Source: Saxidomus purpurata
Taxonomy: Eukaryota; Mollusca; Bivalvia; Venerida; Veneridae
DNA: 64,000 bases
NCBI GenBank assembly: GCA_022818135.1
Contig: JAFMSR010000016.1
Location: 4,745,721-4,809,720, forward strand
Direction: 5' to 3'
Shown one piece after another: positions 33,401-45,115 of this stretch (the stretch's first letter is position 1; every line of letters begins with the position of its first letter). Both the position numbers and the translations under genes were made by a program. The notes below the pieces were generated by a model. The model saw nothing but the letters and a program-made list of their open reading frames with translations. It ran no database searches and was not told where the DNA came from.

Positions 33401-33800
33401 GCGTGTTTGATTTATATTTCAGTGCTATACACATTTCTAGTCAGCGACATGCACGTAATACATACTGTTGGCTATGGCACAGTCATGGAAATAAAAGCCG
33501 ATTTTTTCATTGCAAACCCCCGAGTTCTGTGAAAAATGACACAGCAGGTGGTAATCTTGCATTGTGAAATGCAATGTAAGAAGAACTTATTACGCTTTTA
33601 CTATCTGACTGAAAGGATACGGACATTGTTTCCCCGAGTGTTCTGAAGTGTTCCCCCGTTTGATTTGATCACAAACCATTTTTATAATGTATATTACAAG
33701 TGTTTTTTAAAACATTCATATAAGGCCAATCTTAAAATATTCTTTGTTTGCTGCCTCCCGTTTCTATTCTAGTAAAGTCAGTCGGCAGATAGGGAATTTA
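30430..33800 (+). repeat. R4 block, second copy
   Basis: Collinear with 10470-13850 and 38830-43480, including the tRNA-like 'tctgggttcaaatcctggta' segment (30554-30580), the short basic frame (31931-32090) and the 'tgacacagcaggtggtaatc' landmark (33538). It ends abruptly at the dispersed repeat at 33807; the R5 and R1 blocks and the receptor ectodomain expected next are deleted. Confidence 0.75.
30490..30670 (+). repeat. tRNA-like SINE candidate inside R4
   Basis: A B-box-like GGGTTCAAATCC with 'ggtaggaccaaatttaaggt' after it, and a possible A-box region upstream ('ggtgttctagctatttaatg'). Related but diverged at 10497-10600 and 38845-38950. The A box is poor and no cloverleaf can be drawn, so this is only a candidate. 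Confidence 0.35.
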
Positions 33801-33806
33801 TTTTTT

Positions 33807-34150
33807 AGCTCGACTTTTCGAAGAAAAGGGGAGCTATCCTACTCGCCTCGACGACGGCGTCCACGTCCTCGTCCGCGTTGTTGTCACACCTTGGTTAAGT
33901 TTTTCGTACCACCCCATTTTATTTCAAAACCATTAGAGGTGTTGCTTTGAAACTTACAATACTTATTTACAATCATAACCTCCATCACCAGACAAGAGTA
34001 CATAACTCTGTCAAGGTTTTTGTCAGAATTATGACCCTTTTTCGACTTAGAAAGTGCATTGAGTTTGGTGAAGTTTTTCGTACCACCCCATTTTATTTTA
34101 AAGCCATTACAGATATTGCTTTGAAACTTACCATACTCATTTACCTTCAT
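33807..34150 (+). repeat. Dispersed AGCTCGAC repeat, 3'-truncated copy
   Basis: The first roughly 340 bases of the element found whole at 40966-41634, starting 'agctcgacttttcgaagaaa', with the GC-rich 'cgacggcgtccacgtcc' stretch and a partial tandem duplication ('ggtgaagtttttcgtaccac' repeated 33890 and 34066). It breaks off directly at receptor-tail sequence near 34152. Confidence 0.75.
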
Positions 34151-34151
34151 A

Positions 34152-34635
34152 AGAAAACAATAGTAAAATAGAAGAGGAAGATTATGCTACTATTGATGAA
34201 AATGAAACAAAATCACCAAACGCATTTAAAATGCCGAAATCATTACATCAAAACAACGAGACTACAGAACAGCCCTTTCCAGGGTCAGGACTTCAAAGTA
34301 ATCAAAACGAGTGTGAATATGACAGAGTGAATTTGAATATCCCAGGTAACTTTGATAAACAATGCACCGTTAATCTCACCGAACAGACAGCAGATATGCA
34401 TGTTTACAGACATCATCCTGGTAGTGTGGATGATGGAACTGGTGATTATGATCATCTTGGAGCCCTGAACGCTCAGCAAAAAGCAAAGCCACAAGATGTG
34501 TACAGTACAATGGCAGACGAGACTGATACATACAATGTATTAAAAGCAGAAAATGTCGCTTATCTAGATAAATCCAGAGAAAACAAACAGCAGAAAGAAG
34601 AAGCGTACAATTTGTACGAAAAGTTAAAAGAGTAG
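34152..34635 (+). pseudogene. Receptor tail fragment, copy D
   Basis: Only the cytoplasmic part of the receptor survives, beginning near NSKIEEEDYATIDENE and ending with LYEKLKE at the stop in 34633-34635. The reading frame is completely open for about 160 codons and retains YATI, YDRV, YDHL, YSTM-x6-YNVL and YEKL. No signal peptide, ectodomain or membrane helix precedes it; the upstream sequence is a truncated dispersed repeat, so the copy arose by deletion. It is most simply a pseudogene fragment. The intact frame leaves open a recent loss, use as an alternative exon of an upstream gene, or a donor role in gene conversion. Confidence 0.8.
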
Positions 34636-37600
34636 CAGAAAGACAGAAGCTATAGTTTTATCAAAAACTTTTCTCACTTTTATTAGGAATATTTGACAAA
34701 AATAACAGATGTTTATTCGCTGCAATGTCAAAGTTAATTTGGAAAATCTGTGCACGTTTTTGTCGGTCATTTAGTTAGGCATATGAGGATTCCATTCGTT
34801 TTTGAGAGTTTAACCGACTTTTAAAACGGCTGTGATTAAACAAAAATCTATTCCTCTTTCGAAACGGGTGCAAAAGCTTATTTTATTCAGAAACAGAAAA
34901 GACATATTAAAAGGGAGGGAGACGGTATCACAGTTATATCTTTAAAGAGGTACTCCCTACATCTAGCAGATTATATTCTCGAAACATAGATTATCTGTTC
35001 AATGAACGTAAAATGATAAATTAATACAATTTCAAAGAAGAGCCTATGGCGAAAAATGCCTCACTTTACCACAATTAATCAATATAGAGGCTTTCTGTAA
35101 TAAATCGCATCCACCCATTAATTGTACAACAACAACTCTACATAGATTATTGAATAGTTTATGGTACTGTAGTATATTTTAAACCGCTGATTTTATCTGT
35201 AATGACTGGGAATGCATTGCTGAAACTTTTAGGTTAAGTTATTATACTTCCAAAGATTATATTATTTGTGTTTTGGAGGTTATTTAGTTTGACATCAGTT
35301 ATAGGGTATGTCCCTTTAAAGTCCCAGGATCTTTTTGAATTTGCTGATATAGTAAAATTAGTTTACTGATACGTTATGATAGAACCCTGTTCTATTCACT
35401 TTAAAACAATGCCTTTCTTTCGTATACAAGTTGGTTCGTCATGAGAAATAGTTGCCAGACAGCCTTTCTTATCTTTTGTAATCATTGAAAAAATACTGCG
35501 CTCTATTTCTAACATGTACTTTTTGATTCAAAGAGCAAATTTATTAATGTTTTGGTACAAATAAAGGTCATTTACGCTGGTAAGACGTCTTTCTGTGTAA
35601 AATAAAAGCTACTTTTAAATGTGATCATGGGACTTTAAAGTGAAACTGAGACAAGGAAAAAGCAATACAAAAATGACAACACTAAAAATAGCAGCCACTA
35701 GTGTTAGTATGATTTTATAGTGTAATATTAATTATACATTATTGAAATAATGGCAAATACTCGGAAAAGGAAAGAAGACATGCAATTTGCTGGTAGTGAA
35801 ACACTTGAAAGACGTTGAATGATTATGTACAATCTGTACCGAACGATTTTTTCAATATTTATTATTTATATAATTTTACTTTGAAATTTGAATGTAGATC
35901 TAAGCAACTAGACTTTGTTAAAGTACTTTGTTGTGCTTCCCCCCTCACTATTTTTGAAAGCCAACATTTAACTAAAGTCACATTTTAATTGTAAATGTAT
36001 GCAACTTCCGGACGAACTTAACGAAACATCCTCATTTTTAACCTGGCTTACGGAAGTATTCCAACGCCTACAGTCATCTATTAGTAAGTAGGATAGTTGA
36101 TAGTCCATGAAAACGTTTTAAACATGTATAAAAGCACTCTAATATGAAAGCAACCCTCTGCGGCGAGTGTCCGTTGCTTCTTAGTGAACGGTCATATAGA
36201 TATATTCCATTTCTATTTTTACTTATTTCTAAGCGAAATTGTAAAAACGTAATAAAAACATATATAGAGTTTGGTCATATCTTATATTATTCATTTTATT
36301 ACATTTAACACATTTCATACCAGTCAGTACAGGTTAATATATGTAATACATTTTATTACAGTTGTTACATTTTATAATCTAATGTTTTTGAAATACCTAG
36401 ATGAATACTAGGAATGTTGTATTCAATGTTCTGAACAAATAAGCCTGTACGTAATGCTTGTTTATATTGATTGTTTGTCAAAGTACATATATTTAAACAG
36501 TTTTCATGCAGTCTTTCTGTACAAATATTCCATTACCGTTTGTCTTCGTTTAAGAGCACCTTCTTAAATGTGCATGCGATCCTTAACTAAAATATTCTAT
36601 TGATCTTAAGATAAAAGAGGCACACCCTAGACTGGCATCAGTCGTTAGAGTGGCTTCTAACAACTCTGCTTAATGCCGTCACTATTTTCATAGACATTTT
36701 TATAACATCTTTTTTAAAACAAATAAAAACTATACGCAATACTTCCATAGAAGGAATTATCAACGATGTCCATCGTTTAAGCTTATAAATGCAGTAATTA
36801 CCAATAAAATTATCAAAATGTGATGTGTTGCTATGCCTTTAAACCATTTATTGTTTTATATGTTTTGTAAATATACATTTTCTATATACAAGACTAAGTT
36901 ATTTCATGTTCATTTCTCCAATTTTAATCATTTTGATAAAACAAATGCTATTTTTAAGGTATGCCTTTTTAATCGATTTTATATATTTTTTCAGTGATTT
37001 TGATAATGTTATAGATTGTTGTAGACGGTAAGAACATGCATAAGTTATCTGTGTAAAAGTGTAAGTATAGCTTAAAAGCCTTTTTTTACAGGAATAAGCA
37101 AATTTATTGCAAGGCAGCATTAACGAACCGGAGCAATAAATGTGTTTATTCCGGTAGTGTGGACCCTATAATAGGCTAACAGTTTGTCCTACCTACAGAT
37201 AACTTTTACATTGAAATATAGAAATGAAAATAAACGTAAAATTGTAGGTGGGGTATCTATTTTTGACTGGGATTGTAAAAAAACCACTTTATTCAACAGA
37301 AATAAAACAGTGATAACTATGGTAAAATTCATTTAGCTGTGTTTTTTTTCTTAACATTCGGATGGTCACTTTGAAAGGTAATATCACACCAAGTGCAAGA
37401 TCCCAAAGGGTGTGGGGTTTTATGATATTAAGAGGTTGATACTCTTAAACATAAGTTAAGTGATACTTGAAGTAAGAGGTTGATATTCTTAAGCATATTA
37501 AGTGATACTTAAAAATTATCTGCTAACAAGAAATTATAAAATGACATAATGAGGAAGATTTCCAAATTATATTTAATACACATGCATATACTTGGATATT

Positions 37601-37870
37601 TTACATGTATATCTATTATAACAAGAACGTTATGACATTTTTCAATTCGAAATGACAATAAGGAAGATTAAAATGATTTCTTTAGAAGATGAATAATTGC
37701 CATCACTAGCACATTAATTTCAAGTAGGTATTGATACCAATGCGGTTATTAAGAGACCACTTGTCATGAGTTTTAGTTTTAAATATACGCTAGCTTATTG
37801 TTTCAAGTAACATGTAAGTTTATGTCAAGTATATAATTACCATATCTAGTGCGTTGCGTGTATTATTTTA
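34636..37870 (+). repeat. R2 block, downstream flank of copy D
   Basis: Starts at the stop codon of copy D and matches both 4032-6060 and 20050-22030, being the most complete R2 copy. At 34950-35320 it has an insert absent from the copy A flank (about 4345), with no recognised ends. No gene recognised. Confidence 0.75.
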
Positions 37871-37959
37871 CGGTTACAGCTTGCAAGTTTTTTTAATGTT
37901 TCAGTGCACTTTTATAATTTATTGCATATTTCTAATAGGAGAGCACCTTTATATATTAT

Positions 37960-38373
37960 TGTATATTATGTGTAAACTTAACTGCAGTGTTTCATGACTA
38001 TTTAAACTCAATAAACCAAGTCTGCTTTGAATATGCGTGTTAGTCGATATTCTAACCTCCACAACTGGATTCATTGATGTTCCACTTATGGCTCAAGCAC
38101 ATATAACTTGTCCGGAAGATATTCTTCAACAAATGTTAACTGGCTTTATATTTGTATCGTAACCAAATGCAAGTAACGAATTTACAATCACCTCCAGTCA
38201 AGAGTCAATAATCCAATGTGAATGCACCGTTTGTTTCCTTCTTCCACACAGGTTGGTGTGGGGATGCACAGAGCGTTGGGTTTTTAAGCCGTAGGTTGCT
38301 GGTTCAAATCCCGTACCCTCAATAACCTTTTTTTCTGCCCGAGTATAAACCTTAGGAAGCACTCATGGAAATA
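37960..38373 (+). repeat. R3 block, third copy
   Basis: Collinear with 9600-10045 and 22140-22582. The tRNA-like piece here has decayed to 'ggttgctggttcaaatccc'. Confidence 0.7.
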
Positions 38374-38530
38374 ATTTCATACAGTAAACTCCATTATACA
38401 ACGACTCCGTATATTGCTAAATTCCAGATATAAAGCATAAATTTTTCTGCGTCCGGTTTTCCCCCTTCTTTATTTAATATGAAACTGTCATATATAGATA
38501 TAACAAATTCCGGATATAAGGAACACTTTT
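38374..38530 (+). mobile_element. Pogo-like MITE, uninterrupted copy
   Basis: Runs 'acagtaaactccattataca...gctaaattccagatataaag...ccggatataaggaacac'. It is the empty-site reference that proves the insertion point of the 7.7-kb element at 22624-30311. Its own 3' terminal repeat is missing, as in the copy at 10049. Confidence 0.65.
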
Positions 38531-40965
38531 AAAGACCCAGCACTGATGAACCTCAACTGCCATAATTATACATATATTAGAATTAAAGTGTATTAAAACA
38601 ATCACTTCATTTACATTTGTAAGTGGCTATATTTGAAGCATCTCACAGGTTTGACTGTGTTGAAATACGTACTACCTGTCACAGTCACATAAAGTTTGGA
38701 CCCCCATAAAATCATTTTTAAAAAACCCGGACCCATTATCAAGCATATATATGTTCTTTAAAAACGTTTAATGGGGGTCCAAATTTCATGTGACTGTGCT
38801 TCCTGTCACTGTCGGGTCTTTACTACATATTTAAATTTCTCTGGGTTCAAATCCTGGTAGGACCAAATGTTTTTCTCCCTGGATTTACTTTTGCAGTTTA
38901 GTTGGAGATGTTTATGGCGTCAGGTGCTAGCATTGCTACACTTCGACTATTTTTAAACCAGAACTATCACTGAAGGTGATGAATAGCCCCCGAACACCCC
39001 ACTGACCCGGTATATAAAATTTATATAATATTTGATGATTTAATTATTGAACCTGCACAACTTGAGGCTTCTGTGAAGTATAACCAAATTCTTACAAGGA
39101 GTTTTCGAGATTAAAAGCGCACAAGATTTTACTATCTCAAGCCCCTGTGACCTTTGACCTAGTGTCCCGAAACATGAATCATGCACAACTAGGCATTGTA
39201 CTTATCACTTCTGTGAAGTATCATTAAATTCTGACTAGGGGTTTTGGAGATTTAGCGTCCACAAGATTTTAGTATCCCGAGCCCCTGTTACCTTGACCTT
39301 TGACATAGAGACCAAAAACATAGACCATAAACAACTAGGAATTGTACTTATCACTTGTGTGAAGAATCATCAAATTCTGACCAGGGTTTTTGGAGATTTA
39401 GTGTCCACAAGATTCCGTCTACAGGCGGACGGACATACGGATGGACGGACGGACAAGCTGAATCCAGTATAACCCCATCCTCCTTACACTTTGTGTTCGG
39501 GGGGTATAAAAATATAACAACTGCAATGTTAGGCTAATTCATTCAGCTCATCGGTGTAACCAATGTTTTGGATCTGACATTTTTAAATGGAAATGGCTGG
39601 GTTAGTTCCGGCTACCTAAACCTTTGGTCAGGTAACATGTTCTATATTATCAAAATTACTATGATTTAATCAAAGGCTTGATCACAAGCTGATTCCTTTT
39701 TTTACAAGATTGTCGTATGGAGTCTATTTTCTTTAAAAAAAGATGAGAAATCCATGAGAAAATGGGTAATGTCTAACAAATTTATTAAAATTGAAAATTT
39801 AACCGAGAAATGCAACAAGTGCACGAAGCTATTCTCGACTTCGCCTTGATGTCAGATTATTAGATCACATTAATTTGTTTGTTCGGTAAAAGGTGAAAAC
39901 GCAGTCTTTTTAGATCAATATGCAAGTTTAAATTCATTTCAAACAAAACAAAACGCTTTTAACTTTGCACTGGAATGTCATGGGATTAAAATAAACGACA
40001 CAACATTTTTATGAACATTTTAAGTAAGTTTAGCAAAGTATATATTTAATAGATTTATGCTTTTTTCCTTACACAACTTCCAAGCACATGACACGAAATT
40101 AATCTTGTATCATTGGAACGCCAATATATTCAAGAATGAACCCGCGTAACTCTGTATAAAATATGGGACCAGCTCTCTAGCCAATGCCTATTTTTAGGGT
40201 TGTCAAACCTCAGTCTCTGAAAAAAAAGCGCCCATCAGAAAAAAAATCTTGCTTGCTTCAACATCGTATTTGTTAGACCGCTGCAATGTATACAAATGGA
40301 AAAAGTATCAGAGTAATGGTCCTAAATAAGAACGTGGTATATATGTTGCCTTTATTTAGAAACAACGAACTCGGTCCTGAAAAACAGAAAAAAACAGACA
40401 TCGACAAATTAGATGACAAACGAACAAAAGACGAAGTCTAAAATGATATGAACTGGTACTGCATACCTGTACATAACCCAATAACTAACTCGATTAAACG
40501 TATAGATTCGATATCAATTTGGAAAAAAATTGAATTCCAAAATATGGTCGCGGAACATGTTGTTTTCTTAAATATTTCCGTTGCATTAAACGTATTCAGT
40601 ATTGTCCTCGTTGAGAACCGGTTTTTCAAGATTTTTAAATAAAGATGCGAATAATATGCTTATTTTCAAGTTTGTGCGTTAATTCTAGTGGGTTTAAGAT
40701 GACCCGCAAACGTATGCAAAAAAACATCAATCAACTCATTCTTCTCTGTCAGAAGAGACGACATTTTCGGCAAACTGTTATAGATGATCATTAATGTCCA
40801 GGAGTGTCTTTAAATACAATCGCTGAACTGTAGAAAAATGTGTAAGTATTCTTCATAAAAGGTGTCAACTAAATTAGCACCAGCATGCATGGACATAACG
40901 AGATAGCCATGATGACCCTGAAACTCATCTGAGAACAAACACGTGTTTGGAATTCAAACCATTTT

Positions 40966-41634
40966 TAGCTCGACTTTTAGAAGAAAAAGGGAGCGATCCT
41001 ACTCGCCTTGGCGTTGGCGCCGGCGTCAGCGTCCACGTACGCGTCCACGTCCGCGTTGGTATCACACATTGGTTAAGTCGCACCGCCTCACTTTTTTATT
41101 TCAAAACTATTGTTTTGAAACTTACCATACTTATTTACCATCATAACCTCCATCAACAGACAAGAGCATACAACTCTGTTAAGGTTTTTGTCAGAATTAT
41201 GCCCTTTTTTCGACTTAGAAAATACATTAAAGAAGGGTAAAATCCACTAGTGACTTAATCCTTTAAGATATTGCTTTGAAAGTTGGAATACTTGTTTGCA
41301 TCATTACACCCATATGTAGGCAAGAGAAGGTAACTCTGTCAAGGATTAAAAATTAGGCCCTTTATCGACTTAGAATCTCGGTTAAGTTTTTCTTACCAGT
41401 CCACTTTTTGACTGAATTGTTTGAGATATTACTTTAAAAGTTGGAATACTTGGTTACCATCATGATCCTCAAACATCTCCTGGTAACATTTAAATTTGAT
41501 AACTCTTGACTTAATACTTTGCTGTTGTGGCCCTTGTTTATACGGATCCTTGTTTTGCCTTTAACTGTCAAAGTTTTGTTTTATTAGCAAGCACTAAAAA
41601 AGTCGAGCTCGCTGTCCTACTGACAGCTCTTGTT
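40966..41634 (+). mobile_element. Dispersed AGCTCGAC repeat, full copy with 3' hairpin
   Basis: Begins 'tagctcgacttttagaagaa' and ends 'gctgtcctactgacagctct' then 'tgtt'. The uninterrupted duplicate at 32521-32540 reads 'caaaccattttggagcttg' across this point, which fixes both edges. AGCTCGACTTTT near the start is inverted as AAAAGTCGAGCT at about 41597-41608, and a GAGCT..CTGTC/GACAGCTC stem lies close to the 3' end. The terminal hairpin is reminiscent of Helitrons, but the end is not CTRR, so the class is open. GC-rich near the 5' end; no protein. Confidence 0.75.
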
Positions 41635-42078
41635 GGAGCTTGAATGCATTATTTTCTGTTTGATCAGCGCTGATGAGAATGGACCCAGTGTGAAAAATTG
41701 ATACTAAGAGAATAATTCATTCTTATATGAAATGAGGATTAAAGCTGAATATACTGCAACAGTACATGTTTGTACCTTTAATTTAGTAAAATATGAGATC
41801 TAACATGACAGGACCCAAACATAAATATTGTTTATTCTGATCAAGTAAATAGACAAAGGTAATCGATCCATTTTCTCTTCTTTTTTCTTTCTTTTTGAGT
41901 CGTTTTGGATATAATGTACTAAGACCACATTTGGCAGCATGAATAAATGATCTTTTTCTAGAATTCACAGAAATGACAAATATCCGTCAGTCATATGCAC
42001 TGAAGTCAAATTATGCCAAGAACAAACCATCTGGCTATTGGCAACAATTATAGTGCTAGATTAACTTTAACACCTAAT

Positions 42079-42611
42079 AGGAGTGATCGTGTTTGCAAAC
42101 AAAACCCGGTATTGCGCAATAATTTCTACTGATAAAAGATAGATACGGTGGGCAGCGGTCGATAGGCCATGTTTTTGAATCGTTAGGGATATTTTTTTAA
42201 CGACCGTAACTTCTTTAAAACAAAAGATATTTGAAAATGTTTTATATCACTGGAAAGCTAATACAATATACCTTTTATTCATTATTTTCAATTTTTGTTA
42301 AGATTCAAAATGAAAAATTCGCGAGCGAGTAACTTACACTGTTTTCATAAATGATTATAGCAGCAACAAGCCGTTACGAAAAATCAAGTGTCATTAAAAA
42401 CGGTATTTCTTTCAAAAGAGATATTTTGATGTAAAAATATTAATTTCAAGAGCATGTCATAACGTTTTGAATTTTAAAAATCCTTCTGATAGCAAAAAAG
42501 TTATAAAAATTCAAAAATTCCTTTCCGATACATAATCCTTGTAAACACAACTGTTATTGCCCACCAGCAATCTTATCAAAATTGCCGTGTGACGTCACGG
42601 CGATCACTCCT
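42079..42611. mobile_element. 533-bp MITE with AT target duplication
   Basis: Ends AGGAGTGATCG and CGATCACTCCT are perfect inverted repeats, flanked by AT on both sides. The empty site in the duplicate R4 block (58981-58991) reads 'cctaattgtcttg', so the insertion is precise. The AT duplication is the ISL2EU type. Counted another way, 12-base ends TAGGAGTGATCG with no duplication inserted between AA and TT would fit a Spy-like element. Contains TGACGTCA near the right end. No open frame. Confidence 0.85.
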
Positions 42612-43479
42612 ATTGTCTTGATTTAGTTCCGTCCATGAACTTGCAGTTTATTTTTCAAAATGAGTCTAGTGCAACTGGTAGATGACATTGTAGATGGTTA
42701 GATGAGTTTTTACAAACCTATACTTAAGCTTTAGTGTAGTTCTGCCAAATTCGTTGCAACGTTTCTCAATTATAAATTGTTTAAAACATTTAATTTGCTG
42801 ACCAATGAATTTTAAAATAGACTGAAACTTGAACGGTCTATAATCAGTATAAATAAACACATGCATTTTGCACATTTATATTTCCATTTCAACCAAAGTG
42901 CAATTTTAATGCATGTTCGTATACTAGAATATTGTCTACACAGCAAATGTAAGTTTTCACCCAATTAGAAATTTACCCTTTTAAATATTCTAATGCTTAT
43001 TCGATTTTCATATTTTAACTAAAGTATTGAAATATGTTTTAACAAAGCACTAGATCTATATATGTATCATCAAATAATAAAACGCACAGTGTGTTCAGTG
43101 CGTTACATGTTTGCAATCACCGAGAGTTACCTAACACATGCTGTTGGCAGAAACTGGATTTTTCATTGTAAACCCTCGAGTTCTGTGAAAAATGACAGAG
43201 CAGTTGGTAATCTAGTATTGTGAAATGCAATGTAAGCAGATTTCATTACGGTTTTACTATCTAACTGAAAGTATATGTACATTTGTACATGTACATTGTT
43301 TCCCCTGCGAGTCCTGAAGTATACACTCGTTTGATCACAAACTATGGTAATGTTGTATGATTGTTTTACAAATATATTTTAAAACATTTAGATAAGTCCA
43401 ATCTTAAAAGATTCTGTTTGCTGCCTCCCTTCTCTATTCTGGAACAGTCAGCCGGCAGGTAGGTATAGAATTTCTTTCT

Positions 43480-44430
43480 TAAGATGCTTCGATGCACTAG
43501 AATCCCACATTACACGTATCACCAGCCATTGCCTAACTAGATAACTTAAAACGATTTTGTCCGACTTTCTAGTTTTAAGACTATCAAAATCTATTTTTTT
43601 TATTTCTGCTTTTAATACATTAAAATTAATGAATTAATAATTAATTACTCATTTAACATATGAAAAAGTTGTGTTTCTATACGTTTAATTCTGTGTGACA
43701 GACACCCAAGTTCGAGTACCATTCAAGGTGCATTTTTCTCACCCTGTTAAATTTAGAGAACAAACGAGGGACTCCGACAGTTTAAAATGGACTGTGATAG
43801 GACAATTGCACACAATAAGCTCACAATCCGGTCATGGGTTTTGATCCCCGGCAGCCTCGCACAAAAGATGTGGAAAATAGTATGGACACTTTCTTGCTCA
43901 GTATAAATTAGCTTAGTGATTCCCAGAAGAAAATAAAATACAAGATATCCTCTTCCTCATTGGACATGATGCTATTACAGCCAGGTTCTAGGATTGTCAA
44001 TTAAATACAGGGAAACCCGTAAGATCTAATGCAAGTACATGCAAACTTATATTTTTTTAAAGAAACATTTCACTGAATATGAAGCAAAAACAAATCAGTT
44101 TGGGTAAAAGCCTTAAACAGTTTGTTTAACAGCTTTACAATTAAAGACGTATCGATGGGCGATTTAAGTATAATGTAATTAAGAAATAATTTAATAAAAA
44201 TAGTCAGAATTGGAGTTTAAGTTAACAGAGATGAAAGTTACAACGGAAGTGTGTTAGAAATCGCAACAACAATACATTATTACTTTGAAGTTTTTCTCAT
44301 CTTTACTATTAGCCGTACTTCCCGACATTTACATTTCCTGTGTATCAATACATTTTATTGCTTTAAACAGATCTAGATTTTTATTGCCACAGAAAAGAAA
44401 ACAACAGCTTTCTACATAATTTGTCATATA
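43480..44430 (+). repeat. R5 block
   Basis: Matches 59880-60800. Landmarks are 'gacacccaagttcgagtacc', 'tttttctcaccctgt', 'ggtcatgggttttgatcccc' and 'gaagcaaaaacaaatcagtt'. The 'gggttttgatccccggcagc' piece looks faintly like a tRNA T-arm but is not convincing. No gene. Confidence 0.75.
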
Positions 44431-44449
44431 GTTTAGAAGTAGCAGGAAA

Positions 44450-45110
44450 AAGCCTTGATTTATAATTTTCAATATAAAACAGACTATAAATAGTTATTAA
44501 TAGTACGTTAAAGTATATATCCCTTCAAGAGGCGTATCCTACTAATTAAGACACGTTTGGCTTTCAATAGAATCAATGTAAGTTATAGTACTGAAAATGT
44601 TTTGTCTATAATAATTTAAAGGACATATCGATAGCTCAAAAATACTAAAACATCAGACATCTGAGGCAAGTGCTGACACTTTTCGACAACACTGAAACGA
44701 CCTTGGACACGATTTAACAGGTTTGAACATTTCAGTTTACACTCGTTCGCTTACAGGCGCCTGTGGGATAAATGTTTGGACCGTTGTTTATAGTCAAAAT
44801 GCAGACACGTCGTGTTCAAACCCAGTAAAGACCTTTTCTAAGCAAACTGTTTATCAACTACATTATTTGTACTTGTTAAAGTGATGCATATATATTCAAA
44901 GCGATCATCACAGTTTTAAGATTATTTTTTATGGTGCAGGCGTGGGCCAATAATAAAAAATATTTTGTCTGATTTTTATAAACAAAATCGTGCGGCAATC
45001 CCGATGACCACTCATTAATTTAGTGTGGCCTAACTGACGCTCCATGTTATTATAAGCAGATCTATTCGATATTTCAGACCTGTTCATCTTCGTTTTGCAG
45101 CTGGTCACTT
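44450..45110 (+). repeat. R1 block, partial, upstream of copy E
   Basis: Corresponds to 120-490 followed directly by 2040-2425 of the copy A flank ('aagcaaactgtttatcaacta' on to 'ttcgttttgcag'). The middle of R1 (hexamer, ACCTTGACC and ATAA repeats) is deleted. The splice-like acceptor before the start codon is kept. Confidence 0.75.
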
Positions 45111-45115
45111 TAAAC

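Larger units (their letters stand above)
38530..43480 (+). repeat. R4 block, third copy, with two insertions
   Basis: Collinear with 10190-13860 and 30430-33800 but interrupted by the dispersed repeat at 40966-41634 and the MITE at 42079-42611. It contains ACCTTTGACC-type repeats with a run of 'gacggac' motifs (39080-39450). The short basic frame equivalent (40646-40795) has a stop after DDH. Confidence 0.75.
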
